64,000 bases of DNA from Sycobia sp. Sy_11 (lineage: Eukaryota > Arthropoda > Insecta > Hymenoptera > Epichrysomallidae). Under the pieces are notes generated by a model, which made no database searches, was not told the origin of the DNA, and was given only the letters and a program-made list of their open reading frames with translations. The stretch lies in NCBI GenBank assembly GCA_018907035.1, contig JACCIC010000027.1, positions 2,981,001-3,045,000 on the forward strand, in the 5' to 3' direction. The translations under genes were made by a program, and so were the position numbers. Shown here piece after piece: positions 24,655-35,975 of the stretch. Position 1 is the stretch's first letter; every line of letters begins with the position of its first letter.

Positions 24655-26258
24655 ATATATATAAATAAAACGTCGTCCGCGCCTTGTGCTCGGCACTGTG
24701 TCTCGTCCCCTTACTTCCCCGCTCGAAGTCAAGTCGTTTCAGTCGTTCGCCCGTGCGCCGCTCAGCTGACAAGTCGAACGAATCTCCACTATCACCGAGA
24801 GGAAGAGATGAATGAGTAGATAAAGAAAAGAGAGAAAAAAGAAGGGATTTAAAGGATGGAAATAGAGTAAATAAGGAGTAAACTCTTACAAACATAATAA
24901 ATTGATGAATGGATAATATCAGAAAGGAGAGGAGATAAAATAGTAATTAATAAAGATACAGATGATGAACAGAAAGAGTGAATACGAAATAAATGTTATG
25001 TCAAGAACAAATTAAGATAAAAGTATAAAAAAAAGAAAACGAGAACAATTTGGAATAAAAAAGATGCATTGGTCAAAGAACCAAGTCAGCTAGCCAGGAA
25101 GGGTGAAAAAGAAAATCATAGCTATTGAAGATAGTTTAAGTTAATTCAATTTAATTAAATAAATTAAACAAATAATATAAGTCAGGTTTTTGAAGAAATA
25201 TATCTTAATAACTTAATGATATTTTGCCTAGGCTTATGTATAAGGAGAAAATATTACTTCGAAAAATTTTTTTGTTTCAGTAAAGATGATACTTTAATAA
25301 TTCTGCTACTTACATATTAAATGTTATGTAATAGTTGTTCGACGGTAGCATAAGTTAGTAACAAACGAAACAAAATACATTTATTTTTAACAGTAATTGA
25401 ATGAGAGCAAAGCATGTAATGCAAACATTATTCAACTCGATATGTGAGATAATTAACGTGGAACATTCGATTAATTTTGTGTAAAATTAGATCTAAGATT
25501 GAAAAAAAAACTAATAGTAAGCTTGCGAAAACGTGATGAAATCACTTGTGCACTGGAAAATACAAGCTTATTTTTTGCAACGTTATTATAATGTATGAAA
25601 CCATATAAAAACAATAAATTTATAGTTTGCGTCGCGAGCATCTCATCCGGCGTGACTCGATCGCCGCCGCGAAATTTCCTATTGCCCCCGCCGTTCTTTG
25701 CTCCCACGAAAAATTGGAAAACGCGCGGTGCGTTTCATTTCGCTCTGAGTCATCCAGATAGCGAGGAAGGTAAAGAGAATAAAGTGGTGTATAAAGATAA
25801 AGGGAGAGATCAAAAGGGCAGGAAAAATATAACGGAGCGAAAAGAATAGAATGCCTAAAGATAACGAGAGAGATTGAAGAACAGGAGAAGCATCAATGAA
25901 CGAAGTGGAAGAAAGCGTTGCAAGGTGTAGGATTCTCCCGGGCGAATTGTTTGGTTGGCGGTCGCGAATAGTTGTTAACAGCGTCGCGGCAGATATATTC
26001 CTTGCGTGAGATGCGCGTCTCTGAAGTGTACCGAGTTTAGAGTCAGTAGAAAATAAAGCGCGCGTATGCCTTCGAAAATTTTAAAGGTCGACAGAACCTC
26101 TCCCCCCAGTGAATCATAGGTGAGTGACGATTAAGTCACTCAAGTAAATTTTGTGTGCGCAAAAATTAATTAAATTACCGCATCACAATATATATAGTAA
26201 AAGCAATATATCTATATCAAAGTGTAGGTTATGTTTTAGCAAATAAATAAATAAATAG

Positions 26259-26261
<3 letters not shown>
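24655..26261. other. Intronic DNA, no gene seen
   Basis: Purine-rich AT-rich DNA from 24800. GC-rich patches at 24670-24790 and 25620-25770 have no motif I can place; the latter could be old repeat or regulatory DNA. Confidence 0.45.
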
Positions 26262-26299
<38 letters not shown>

Positions 26300-26308
26300 T
26301 ATATATAT
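26262..26308. repeat. (TA)n microsatellite
   Basis: Impure TA tract with GATA interruptions, ending at the edge of the candidate solo LTR. Confidence 0.85.
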
Positions 26309-27631
26309 AGTAACCGCCGGTCTGGCGGTCGCACGTTACGCATTCATATAAAATCGCGAGTGTTCGCGGTAGATCGCAAATATCGCATTCGCGAACCATG
26401 AGAGTGCGCGCACGGCGAAGGGGTAAGAGGAAGAACTGAAAAGGAACGAGCGCGTTCCTTCTTCTCATTCCGACCGTCAATGAATAGAGACGCGTCGCGT
26501 ACAGACAGAGTAGACGATTTCAGCTGTAGAGCAGACATCATCCCGACCGAACCAACATCTCAGCATCAGTGTACATTTCCGTCCAGAGTTTCCCCTCCTA
26601 TCGTTCCCGGTGAACGATCACATGTTCATACGTCCGTTTCTCGCGTCGTGAAACCTGCCAGAAGTGATTGGTATGCAAGCCGTCGTACTCCGTTGTAATG
26701 CGTGTGTATCTACGTGTAAATTAATGTTATGTTAATTATAATTGAACACTCGGTTACTCAATTACGCGAACGTTTTAATGGATTTCGCCATGTTTCTCTT
26801 CGCTTGACCTCTTTCTTCCTCGCTCACGGGCAATGATCCACTGCTCTGGACTTAATGAATATTAATATTTACATATAACTTTTCCTTTCCCATACCATGC
26901 CGCGATTACATATATATATTGTAATCGTCCAAATTGGCCGTCGCGTTTTAGCGTGTTTAAAAAACCAAGTGAGCGCGCGCGTAGAGATTTGCCGCTACAA
27001 AGAGCCGCAAGAGTGCGTGTTATGCGCCATGAAGGAATAGAAAGCGGAGCAAGAAGCGACTACCGACGCTTTAATTCATTCCTTCTTCGTCCACCTACGG
27101 TAAAAAGTATTGATTTAACGCCACTAGTTTCGCCTTAGGCCACAACTATCAGCTCAGAATATTGAGAGGTGCTCTTCGTCGGTTCGACAGTATCCACGTC
27201 GAGAGAAAGAGAGAATCAAAGGAAGAGCGATTGACGCCTTACTGAAAGATACCATCGAGTGTAACTGCACTAGCGCCAATTCGACAGACACGGTGAGACG
27301 ACGATCTACAGAGACAGTCGGTGAGAGCGAGAGAGGGAGAGAGAGAGGGAGAGAGAGAGCACGACGCAGCAGCGATGCACGAACTCCAGACACCGACGGC
27401 AAGTGATTTAGCTCTAACTCAACTAGTGTGCAGGCCCCGTCTCCGTCGGCGCTGACACCGTGTCCGCATACTTGGGAGTGCCGTCCGATATCGTTTTACC
27501 GTTGTAGTGTATTCTTGCTTTCACCGTCTCTCTCGCGGGTACAATGGCGCGCGACGCGGAATCCGTTCCAAGCTAGAACGACTGGTATACATGAATAGAG
27601 CTGGTTAATAAATACCGTGCTAGTTACAATA
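26309..27631. repeat. Candidate solo LTR of a Gypsy-type element
   Basis: The left edge reads (TA)n then GTAACCGCC; the right edge reads CTAGTTACA then ATAC. The GTAAC/GTTAC inversion and the TA-rich target mirror the LTR of Gypsy-1. The block is GC-rich with purine-rich repeats (27200-27360) and no coding motifs. A second AGTTACAATACATCG at 27673 confuses the right boundary. Confidence 0.4.
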
Positions 27632-28185
27632 CATCGCATTCTGTAGCTTTTACAGTACACAACAATACCGCCAGTTACAATACATCGTATTTGTCCTACC
27701 CCTTTTCCTCATATCCCCTTTTCTTCTTATTATTATAAGTAATAATACTGATACAATTATAAATTATTAAAAATCAACGGTACGCATAGGAAATATTTTA
27801 ATAGAATAAGAAAGCTATAAATCCACGATATTTTATACTCGAATCTTTTAACTACAAATACAAGTTCATATTTATAAGCACATTTTTGTTACAGAGAACG
27901 CACTTTTCATTGCTTCAGCGGACATACATTCCAGATTGTGGCAATCCTAAAAATTATTATAAATGAACTTACATGTATTATAGAACAAGATAGAAAAAGA
28001 ATTTTACGAGGATAAATGGCAACTGATGGGTAAAACTGTAGTTGTAGCACGCGCTTTCGAGGGATCTGGAATACGATGGATATCTCGCATGGTGCACTGT
28101 CATCGAATCACCTAATAAATTTTCCGTTTGAGTTTAAATGCAGAGTTTAAATGCACCACTCCGGGTGAAATTTGATGATATGGTA
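27632..28185. other. Intronic DNA, no gene seen
   Basis: Starts with a short direct repeat of AGTTACAATACATCG (27623 and 27673), then AT-rich DNA. Confidence 0.5.
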
Positions 28186-28420
28186 TAGCGTTGTGCCCTT
28201 TTACTCGCTCTCATACGCTTATGTATTCATGCATTTTCTCTCTCGTGCACGTATGCATGTATAGCGTCGTGCGCTCTCACTCATTCTCATGCGCGTATGC
28301 ATTCATCCATTTTCTCTCTCTCGCACGTACGCATGTATAGCGTCGTGCGCTCTAACTCACTCCTACACGTATATACCTATGTGTGCGGGCTCTCTCTCTC
28401 TCTCTCAATCTACTGTGCGC
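28186..28420. repeat. 76-bp tandem repeat, three units
   Basis: Units begin with TAGCG at 28186, 28262 and 28338, exactly 76 bases apart, sharing GTGCGCTCT, CATTTTCTCTCTC and CACGTATGCATGTA blocks. The third unit decays into a CT-rich tract. Open frames here reflect the repeat and are not considered genes. Confidence 0.8.
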
Positions 28421-29119
28421 ATATATAGTTGTGCTCTCTCTCATCCACTCTTCGTGCGGCAACAGTGCGCACGTATACAAACGCATGGTCACGCCGGTCA
28501 CGTGATCCCGCTCTTCCTTTTCATTATTGCTAGAAGCCGCGCATCCCTCAAATTCCTCGAATTGTTTTTTGCATTGCAATTCGTATTACTACCGCTCCTC
28601 TTTTCGTAATGGTCGTTTTCGGTCAGACTTTCTCAGAAATTATTTTGTCTGGTACTGAGTGATTTCCTGCACTACTCTCTACAAATTTTACATTTTACGC
28701 GGTTCGTAATTTTATTTGTGATTCGAACATTAAAATTGCATTTTTTGCACTTCCGAAACATACATTCTTACACACTTTATGCATTTTTCTATTCTCATTC
28801 TATCTCAAATCACTCTTACAATTACCCATCTTATATTTATGACTTACTTTTGTTTGATGTTCCGGGATTCTTACCCATACTCATCTCGTATTGCATATAA
28901 CTTTACTTATAACTTGCCTTGACTCTGGTTTGATTTAAATCTATATATCACTCCCACGCTTATAAATTTAACGAGTCGAAATTTGTTTTCTTCAGCTAAA
29001 AAAGTTAAAAAAAAAACTACGCGTTGAAACTAAAAAGCGCGTCTACAGATCTCACGTGCTTTTAGAATTTCATAATAATCAAATTCGTTAAAATCAACTG
29101 AAAAACTATATCTATTTAT
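28421..29119. other. Intronic DNA, no gene seen
   Basis: CT-rich then AT-rich DNA without coding motifs. Confidence 0.5.
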
Positions 29120-29120
29120 C

Positions 29121-29154
<34 letters not shown>

Positions 29155-29181
29155 GATATATAGATAGATATATATCTATCT
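29120..29181. repeat. (TATC/GATA)n microsatellite
   Basis: Mixed TATC, TA and GATA units, self-complementary. It abuts the outer end of inverted-repeat arm 1. Confidence 0.9.
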
Positions 29182-29689
29182 ATTTGTTAAAAAATTTTAT
29201 AAATTTATTCCTTTATTCCTGTTTATGTACCCACAGTCTTAATATTTTAGAGATAGACTGTGTGTATATAATAATTAAATTTTAAAATTAATTGAAACCA
29301 ACTTTTACTGTATAATTATTTTCGAATGGCTTTATATACTACCTTATCCTACATAAACGTATAAAAACATCTCTTTCACATTAATTTATTTCTAATAGTT
29401 CACAGCAATTTATATTTCATTAAAAAAAGTATAGACGCGAAAACATTTTTTTCGGTTTCATATATACATTTCATTTTTTAATTCAAATAAATTCATTAGA
29501 TCAAAGATAAAACTTAAGTAAGTTAAAATTTAAAATAATATGCAATTCATTGAAATAACACATTGTAATATAATTATAAAATTTTATTTCATTCCTAGAT
29601 GCTACATAATATCATATTATTATTTTACGTGCAATATTTTGAAAATAAAAAAGAATAAAAATTGTTTTCTTCAATACTTATTTAAGAAT

Positions 29690-30426
29690 ACACTATAATC
29701 AAGAAACTATTTAGAAATTCTGTAAGTAATACAATTCTGTAAGATCTATAAAATTTATGATCAATTAGTTTAATATCTCTCACTCTAACAAACTGTCATC
29801 TCGACGAATCTTCCTCTACCATTTATTTAATTTTATCTAAAAATAGTTAACGGACCTTAGGTACGTTAGTCGATTCAGGGACGTTGAACAGTGCATAAAA
29901 TTATTCAAGAGCTCTTCTAGCACCATTTTAGGAAGAATCATACAGAGTATAGCTAAATCATGCATATACGAATATTCTGTAATATTGCTGTTCAAATTTT
30001 TTCGAAAAAAAATAATATCATTTCAACTGAGAGGATCAACACTGTTAAGAAAAATATATTCGTACAAGTATGGCGCGATCTCCTTCTTTCTCTTTATTTC
30101 CGTATCGTATTTCCTTATCAGTCAGAAAATAATATATGATATTACCAATGCCTAACTTCCTGCTTCGACACTGCGGAGTCTTCGCGCATGAACAGTGCAT
30201 TATTGTACATACAAACACAACAATTATTGTAAAAGTACAAATGCAAATTTTTGTTTAAAAATGCAAAATTGTTATTCCTTCGCGAAGATATTATAGCTCG
30301 AGTGCGCTTACAATGGTGGTGAGTAAACAAAGCGGACTAGTCTCGGTGCGAAGAGAGAGACCGATAGTTGGCTTCGTCGGACCGATGACGCTAAGACTCT
30401 CTCTCACTCTCTCTCTCTCTCTCTTT

Positions 30427-30466
<40 letters not shown>

Positions 30467-30971
30467 TCTCATTCTCTTTTCATAGCGTGCGTGTATACGT
30501 TCATGAGTGCATATATATAGACATACTCGCTAAATCCTTATGGAGAGACACCTTTATTACTCTCCAAAAGATGCCGATGCAATAAAAAAACAATAAAAAC
30601 AATTGAAAAGTAATAAAAACATTTTTGATTATCTACATGCGACCATTTTTCGGTACACCCTGCAGAGACTCCGGGGGGGGGGGGGTTGGATTTTTGTTTC
30701 GGGCCGGCGCCAAGGGTTACGGACAGTGCATTCGTTGTGCTTCTCAATAAGTGGTTGTTTACTGCTGACATACGATTATTTTAAACCTTTATTAACTACA
30801 TTTATTATCAACATTCACAAATATATATTTTACAGGTAAATACTATTCACGCTTGGGTTCATCAAAAAGTATTAATGATCTTGAATTGTCGATGTTTTTA
30901 ATCTAATGTTCTTCTGCTGTCTATTCTAATAATTTATCATTATTATAAAAGAGGATATATGAACTTAACTA
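29690..30971. other. Part of arm 1 missing from arm 2
   Basis: No coding sequence supported. Contains a long CT tract, a homopolymer G run of 13 at about 30673, and TTTTCGGTACACCCTGC at about 30647, which resembles a repeat end. Arm 2 jumps across this stretch and the 3' half of the adjoining mariner, so arm 2 suffered a deletion. Confidence 0.6.
30400..30480. repeat. (CT)n tract
   Basis: Long CT repeat with a CCCCCCCC interruption and TTTCTC variation; the frame across it is a simple-sequence peptide. Confidence 0.85.
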
Positions 30972-31954
30972 TTAGGTGTACAACTTTGCTTCTGCCGTTC
31001 TTTCAGAATTTTGAAGCATTATTGTAAAATACTGGTTATATATTTATAATTCAAAGTATTGTCCATTGTTGATCATTACTTTCTCCCGTCTTTCGGGTAG
31101 CATACGAATCCCGCGTTGAAATCACTGGCGATCTTTTGAAACGATCCACGAATCGATCCACTTTTTTGCTTCTTCATACAAACCAGAAGTGCTGGTCAGC
31201 TATTGTGTGTACCATTGAACGAAACAAGTAATTATCCGAGAGAGCATTGTCTGGAGAATACGGCGAGTGGTGTAGAACTTCTCATTTCAATGATTCCAAG
31301 TATATCTTCATCACTTTCGCAACATGGGGTCAAGAATTGTCATGCTGTAAAATCACTTTTTCAAGTCTATCATTGTATTGCGGTTGTTTTTCTTTCAATG
31401 CTCTGCTTAGAGGCATCAATTGTATTCGATAATGATCGCTTGTGCGTTGTGTCAGTCGGTTTTAACAACTTACAATACACTACACCGAGCTAGTCCCACC
31501 AAATACTGAGCATGACCTTGGAGCGACTATCGTAATGAACCCATTTTTCGAACTGCATCTTCGAAAACCTTCTGTCTTCTACCGCCATGCTGGCCTTCAA
31601 CGTGAAAATCACCGTTCTTGAAGTGTTGGAACCACTCTCGGCATGTTCTTTTACTAATAGCAGTCGCACCATAGATATTATTTGGAAGCATTCGATGAGC
31701 CGCAGCCACAGACCTTTTTATATTAAAGCAGAAAATTAAAACCTCCCGCAAATGACGAGAATTTGCCTCGTAAGCTGACACGTTTAATCAAGAATAACTT
31801 TATGATGCAGACGCAAATCGACTAATATTTCGGTGACGTTTTGTTTATAAATATGTAAGCTTATTGTATGATATCTGCGATCTACTTATTTAGACTACTA
31901 TTTATCGCTACAGCCATCTATTGTAAAACGTCGAAAGCAAAGTTGTACACCTAA
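30972..31954 (-). mobile_element. Mariner with both ends, internally deleted (983 bp)
   Basis: Terminal inverted repeats TTAGGTGTACAACTTTGCTT at both ends, with TA on either side. The transposase N-terminus (31781-31527 minus) contains SRHLREVLIFCFNIKRS and CREWFQHFKNGDFHVEGQ, then jumps to SKVMLSIWWD, omitting the second helix-turn-helix and the first catalytic Asp. The C-terminal half persists to ERREKVMINNGQYFEL with stops. The same internal deletion is in the arm 2 copy, so it predates the duplication. Confidence 0.88.
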
Positions 31955-33169
31955 TATGTACACTCTAACAGTAGTCTAACGATAGATAAAAAAAATTGTT
32001 TAGTATTCTTTATTTGAATACTATAAGTTCCAATTCATTTGGAATAGATTAGTCAAATCTTCATAAAAAATATCCTAGCAAAATAAATAGACATAGTAAA
32101 AATACCTAAAAAGACAGATAACTGCTTGCATGGACCAAGCGAATGTTAATACTCCCATCATAATTGTTTTTATTTAGCTATATTGTCCTAATTGTGGTGT
32201 TGTGTATTAAAAAATCAAACTCGAATAACTGTGTTAAATTCACAGATGTATATTTAAAATTGTTTAAAGTTAAATTTAAAGATGTATAATAAGGAATACT
32301 GTTGTTTTAATAAATAGATTATAAATTAAATTTCTATATACTACAACTTTATTTCTTGCTTCTGAGTGTACCGGTTTAAATAGCGCCGTATACTAATCAT
32401 TTATATAGGTAAAATATACATACATATTGTGACGTGATTTCTAACATTTTATCGTTAATACCTCGGTCGTCTTTGATTTCGCTAGTAGATATTTACTAAT
32501 ATTTAGAAATTGTATTTTGAAATGAAAAATTCCCGCGTGAAGAAAAGCCGATGCCAGCCAATGTCAAAGGAAGAATTAGCAAGTAAGATGCGAGTGCACC
32601 ACAATATTAAACAAGGAAAATACGCGTATTCCGCCACTACGCGAATATGTAGTCACTTCCCTGTAGAGTTTGGTAGAGAACAGAGCGTCGACTAACTAAA
32701 TATCAATTTTTGAGTTTTCTGTGAGAGTATTTAGTAACGGACGGAGATTTTCGGGATACTATTATCGTACGTTCACATGTCCGGATCCCCGTCCCGTATT
32801 CGTGTTGCGAAGCGAATCCCGTAGACAAAGGTGCTTCTTTCGCCCTCGACAAGGGCATACGCAAGAATTTGAATAATAAAAATATTAATTATTTCGAAAC
32901 AATTCATTGAAGAAATTAGAATTTTTCATTTGCGGTTACGCCACTTACTTAAGTTTCGAGACTTAAATACTTCTTTACTGACTTTCAGCTTTGCTTCACT
33001 GGAATGGTTTGCGAAATATCAAGATAAGTTCTATGACTATAGAAAAGGACAGGGTTTTTATATCTTTGTTTTCTATTCTTTCTAAGCTGGTAAGCTTGTT
33101 TACAACTTAGTATATATTTACAGTCTGCTCTTAAATACAGTTCTTTTTCACTTATGAACATATTGTATT

Positions 33170-33250
33170 TACATATTTACAGGCTACGGCTAGAGAAAGA
33201 GCAACGGGACGTGGGAAAGCAAGCGCACGTAGTGCTTGCGTTCCCCGTCA
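33170..33250 (-). repeat. Gypsy-2 3' LTR stump
   Basis: Matches 40293-40373 almost perfectly (one substitution, AAAGAG versus GAGAGAG) up to CCCGTCA. The remaining about 820 bases are missing and arm 1 begins instead. Confidence 0.88.
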
Positions 33251-33263
33251 TACGCCCCCCTCC
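33251..33263 (-). other. Gypsy-2 polypurine tract
   Basis: Minus-strand GGAGGGGGGCGTA directly precedes the LTR start TGACGGGG, the expected plus-strand DNA priming site. Confidence 0.75.
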
Positions 33264-33467
33264 ACATGCTGGTAGCCGAAGCGTGACAGCTCGACGCAAC
33301 ATCTCTCTCTCGGATCGACCATCGTGTCAGGATGAGGAACTGGGGTGGCTGCGGTCTACCGCTGGGAATCACCGGAATGAGGAAGGACGGGTAAAGAACT
33401 CCCTTCCCTAGACGCAGTTGTTTTTGGAGGGCCGGATTTGCCGGTATACCGTCGACGAGTTCGGGAG

Positions 33468-35630
33468 TTAATCGGCCCGTTGACGGGCGCGGGCTTGGGC
33501 CCGAGTGCGGCGGGGGGATGGATCCCGCGGCGGGGTTGAGCGTCCGCTTTTCCTGGGACGGCCTACTTTTCGCCTCACCAGGCGCGCGTCGTTAGGACAG
33601 GCGGCTTCGCTGTGATTGGGCTCCGCAGGGGCTCGCGCTTGGGTTCTTCGACGGGTTACGATTCGCGTCCTACGTGGTCTCCCTAATCTGCGCGGTGCGA
33701 TATCGGTGTTAGATCGCATGGCATTGCCCGCGGGGGTATCGCTTCGCACGCTCGTATCGGAATTACAATGAGGCGCGTCGTCGGGGCGCCGTACGCTCAC
33801 CAGTGGTGTTACAATGCGGATTCGCTCGCTCGCCTCGACATTACAATTCGACGCATCGCAGTCACGCTCTTCGCCCGAAGGCTCTTCCGTGTCGGAACTG
33901 CTATCATCTTCGGGGTCGTGATCTCGATGGTAGGGCTTCAGGTCGGCGACGTGATGCTTACCAGCATCTCTTCCCGTAGAGTCGATCAGTCGATAAACAT
34001 TCGTGCCGAGTTTCTCCATGATGATGAAGGGCCCGTCGAATTTTGGGGCCAGCTTGGCGCTGACGTCCTGTATGCCTGATGAGAGGATGCGATTACGCCG
34101 CCATACGCGATCGCCAATCGCGTAATGCACGTCGCGACGTCTCGCACTATAATAGCGAGCTTGCTTTGACTGCGCTTTCTGCTAGTTTTCCGCTACCTTT
34201 AGATGGAGATCAGATAATTTATCCATGCGCTCTTTCCAATGTTGTAGAACAGCCTCTTCTTGCGCAATCTGTGCGCGCTGCTCCTCCTGGCGACGGTGTG
34301 TGCCAGGGGCTGAAGGGTGACGACCCGTGTTAAGGAAGGCCCGACTTACGCCAATGGAGTCTTGTACGGATGTATTGTACGCGAACATCAGCTCGGCGAT
34401 GTGCGCATCCCAAGTACTGTGAGACTCCTCAATGAAGGCGATTATCGCGGTCTGCAGGCTCCTATTGACCCTCTCTACCGGATTGGCTTGAGCGTGATAA
34501 GGGGGTATCGTGGAATGCTCCACCCCACGCTCCACAAGGAATTTCTCAATGATCTTATTACGAAATTCGGTGCCATTGTCCGATAGGAATACCTCGGGCG
34601 TACCAAAGCGTAAAAATACGCGATCATTCAACTCGCGGTGAATCGTTTGCGCATTCGCCTTTCGGATGGGGATACACTGTACCCAGCGAGTGAATAGATC
34701 CATGAAGAGGAGCAAATACTTGTATCCCCGGGTAGATCATGGAAATGGACCCATCACATCTCCAGCTACTATTTTCCTAGGGCGGGTGACCGTTCGATGG
34801 CCCATCAGGCCAGCTGGTGTAGCCTGCTGTACCTTACATTGTTGGCACACAGTGCAGTCACGGACAAATTGTGTCACATCTTTGTGCATTGATGGCCAAT
34901 AGTATGATCGTGCAATACGGTCATACGTTTTATGGCGTCCGAAATGACCAGCTGTGGGCTCCTCATGACATTCATGAAGAACGGTACGACGATCTTCTTT
35001 AGGCACGACTAACTTCCACGCATCCCGGTCATCTACTAAATCTTCGACGGCAGGACCGGGACGGTAGTAGTATAGTCGCTGCCCAACGACTTTCCACCAT
35101 GGGAGCTCGGTCGGATCGCTCACCACTTTCTTACGAAGGCGCAAATACCAGGGATCTTGCACATCGATGACGCCGAGGGAGGCGACTTCGTAGGTCGGCT
35201 AATCTTTGTACAAACGAGAGAGGGCGTCTGGTACGCAATTCAAGGTACCTTTCTGATGGATAACTTCGTAGTCGTATCCCTGCAATTCTAAGGCCCAACG
35301 GGCGAGTCTGCCCGTGGGGTTGCGCAATGGGTGCAGCCAACGAAGGCTGCTGTGATCGGTTATCACCTGGAAGTGATAGCCCTCGACGTACGGGCGGAAT
35401 TTACGCACAGCCCATAGCACGGCGAGGCACTCACGTTCGGTGACCGAATAATTACGCTCAGCCGCAGTCATCGTGCGACTGGCGTAGGAGAGCACGCGCT
35501 CCACGCCATCAACTGCTTGCGTGAGCACGGCGCCTAGTCCCGAGTCGCTGGCGTCCGTCTGGATGACGAACGTTTCTCCAAACGACGGTCGAGAAAGGAC
35601 GGGTGCAGATGCGACGAGCGCCAGGGCCAC
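33468..35630 (-). pseudogene. Gypsy-2 RNase H and integrase
   Basis: A single frame with three stops (about 35199, 34737, 34182). RNase H: FVIQTDASDSGLGAVLTQ, TDHSSLRWLHPL, CVPDALSRL. Integrase zinc domain complete: HECHEEPTAGHFG and CTVCQQCK. Catalytic triad complete: GDVMGPFP, LSDNGTEF and NPVERVNRS. The C-terminal GPF-type module (KLAPKFDGPFIIMEKLG) is followed by a polar tail with two AT-hook-like cores, RRLGRPRRTR and RKVGRPRKSGR. Only the stops make it defective. Confidence 0.9.
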
Positions 35631-35639
35631 CTGGCCTAC

Positions 35640-35975
35640 TATCGGCTCAATTTTTCACGTGGCGAGTCGAGCGCCAGGTCCAGGAAAGGGTCGAACTAGA
35701 CGACCGAGGGCAGATGCAATCTGCAGGCCGATTGCTCCGAGAGCTGTATGAGCAGCCCCTGCATCAAGCAGTGCATGAATGCGAAACTCGCCTATGCCTA
35801 CCTGTACCCATCATCGTGAATACCGATCGGGGTCGACACTTGTGTCTGAATCAGCGGAGTCACGGTCGTGATGCTCCTCCTTTACAGACAGGAGGGGGCA
35901 ATCATCATTACCCTGTGTCCTCGCAGCTTCATGCTGATCTTCAGAGGTCTCACGGAGCGTAGGGGCGAGTTGGGC
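35640..35975 (-). pseudogene. Gypsy-2 protease, joined in frame to RNase H
   Basis: Minus-strand GIGEFRIHALLDAGAAHTAL carries the active-site Asp as LLDAGA (usual LLDTGA or LLDSGA). The frame then runs through LVRPFPGPGARLAT, a stop, and KIEPIVGQVALALVASAP straight into RNase H in the same frame. The whole RT (YxDD) region, about 1 kb, is absent. Confidence 0.75.

Larger units (their letters stand above)
29182..33169. repeat. Arm 1 of large inverted duplication
   Basis: Reverse complement of 40712-44185. Matched landmarks: TTGTTAAAAAATTTT (29186) with AAAATTTTTTAACAA (about 44170); the mariner end at 31954 with 41929; a 61-codon frame at 32510-32695 with 41373-41188 (three base changes in 183); and CTTATGAACATATTGTATT (33151-33169) with 40730-40712. 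The outer end holds only the last about 85 bases of the mariner that is complete beside arm 2. The inner end stops against a cut LTR. Arm 1 lacks the mariner of arm 2 and retains about 1.8 kb (29690-31490) lost from arm 2. Confidence 0.92.

Noticed and set aside
28186..28420. CRISPR-like array
   Set aside because: Only three 76-base units without distinct spacers, in a eukaryotic intron.
32510..32695. 61-codon open frame repeated in both arms (also 41373-41188)
   Set aside because: All three base differences between arms change the amino acid, so there is no sign of protein-level constraint; it is explained by the duplication.
33768..34079. Plus-strand frames over Gypsy-2 integrase and gag (also 35603-36440)
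   Set aside because: Antisense shadows of the minus-strand pol and gag frames.
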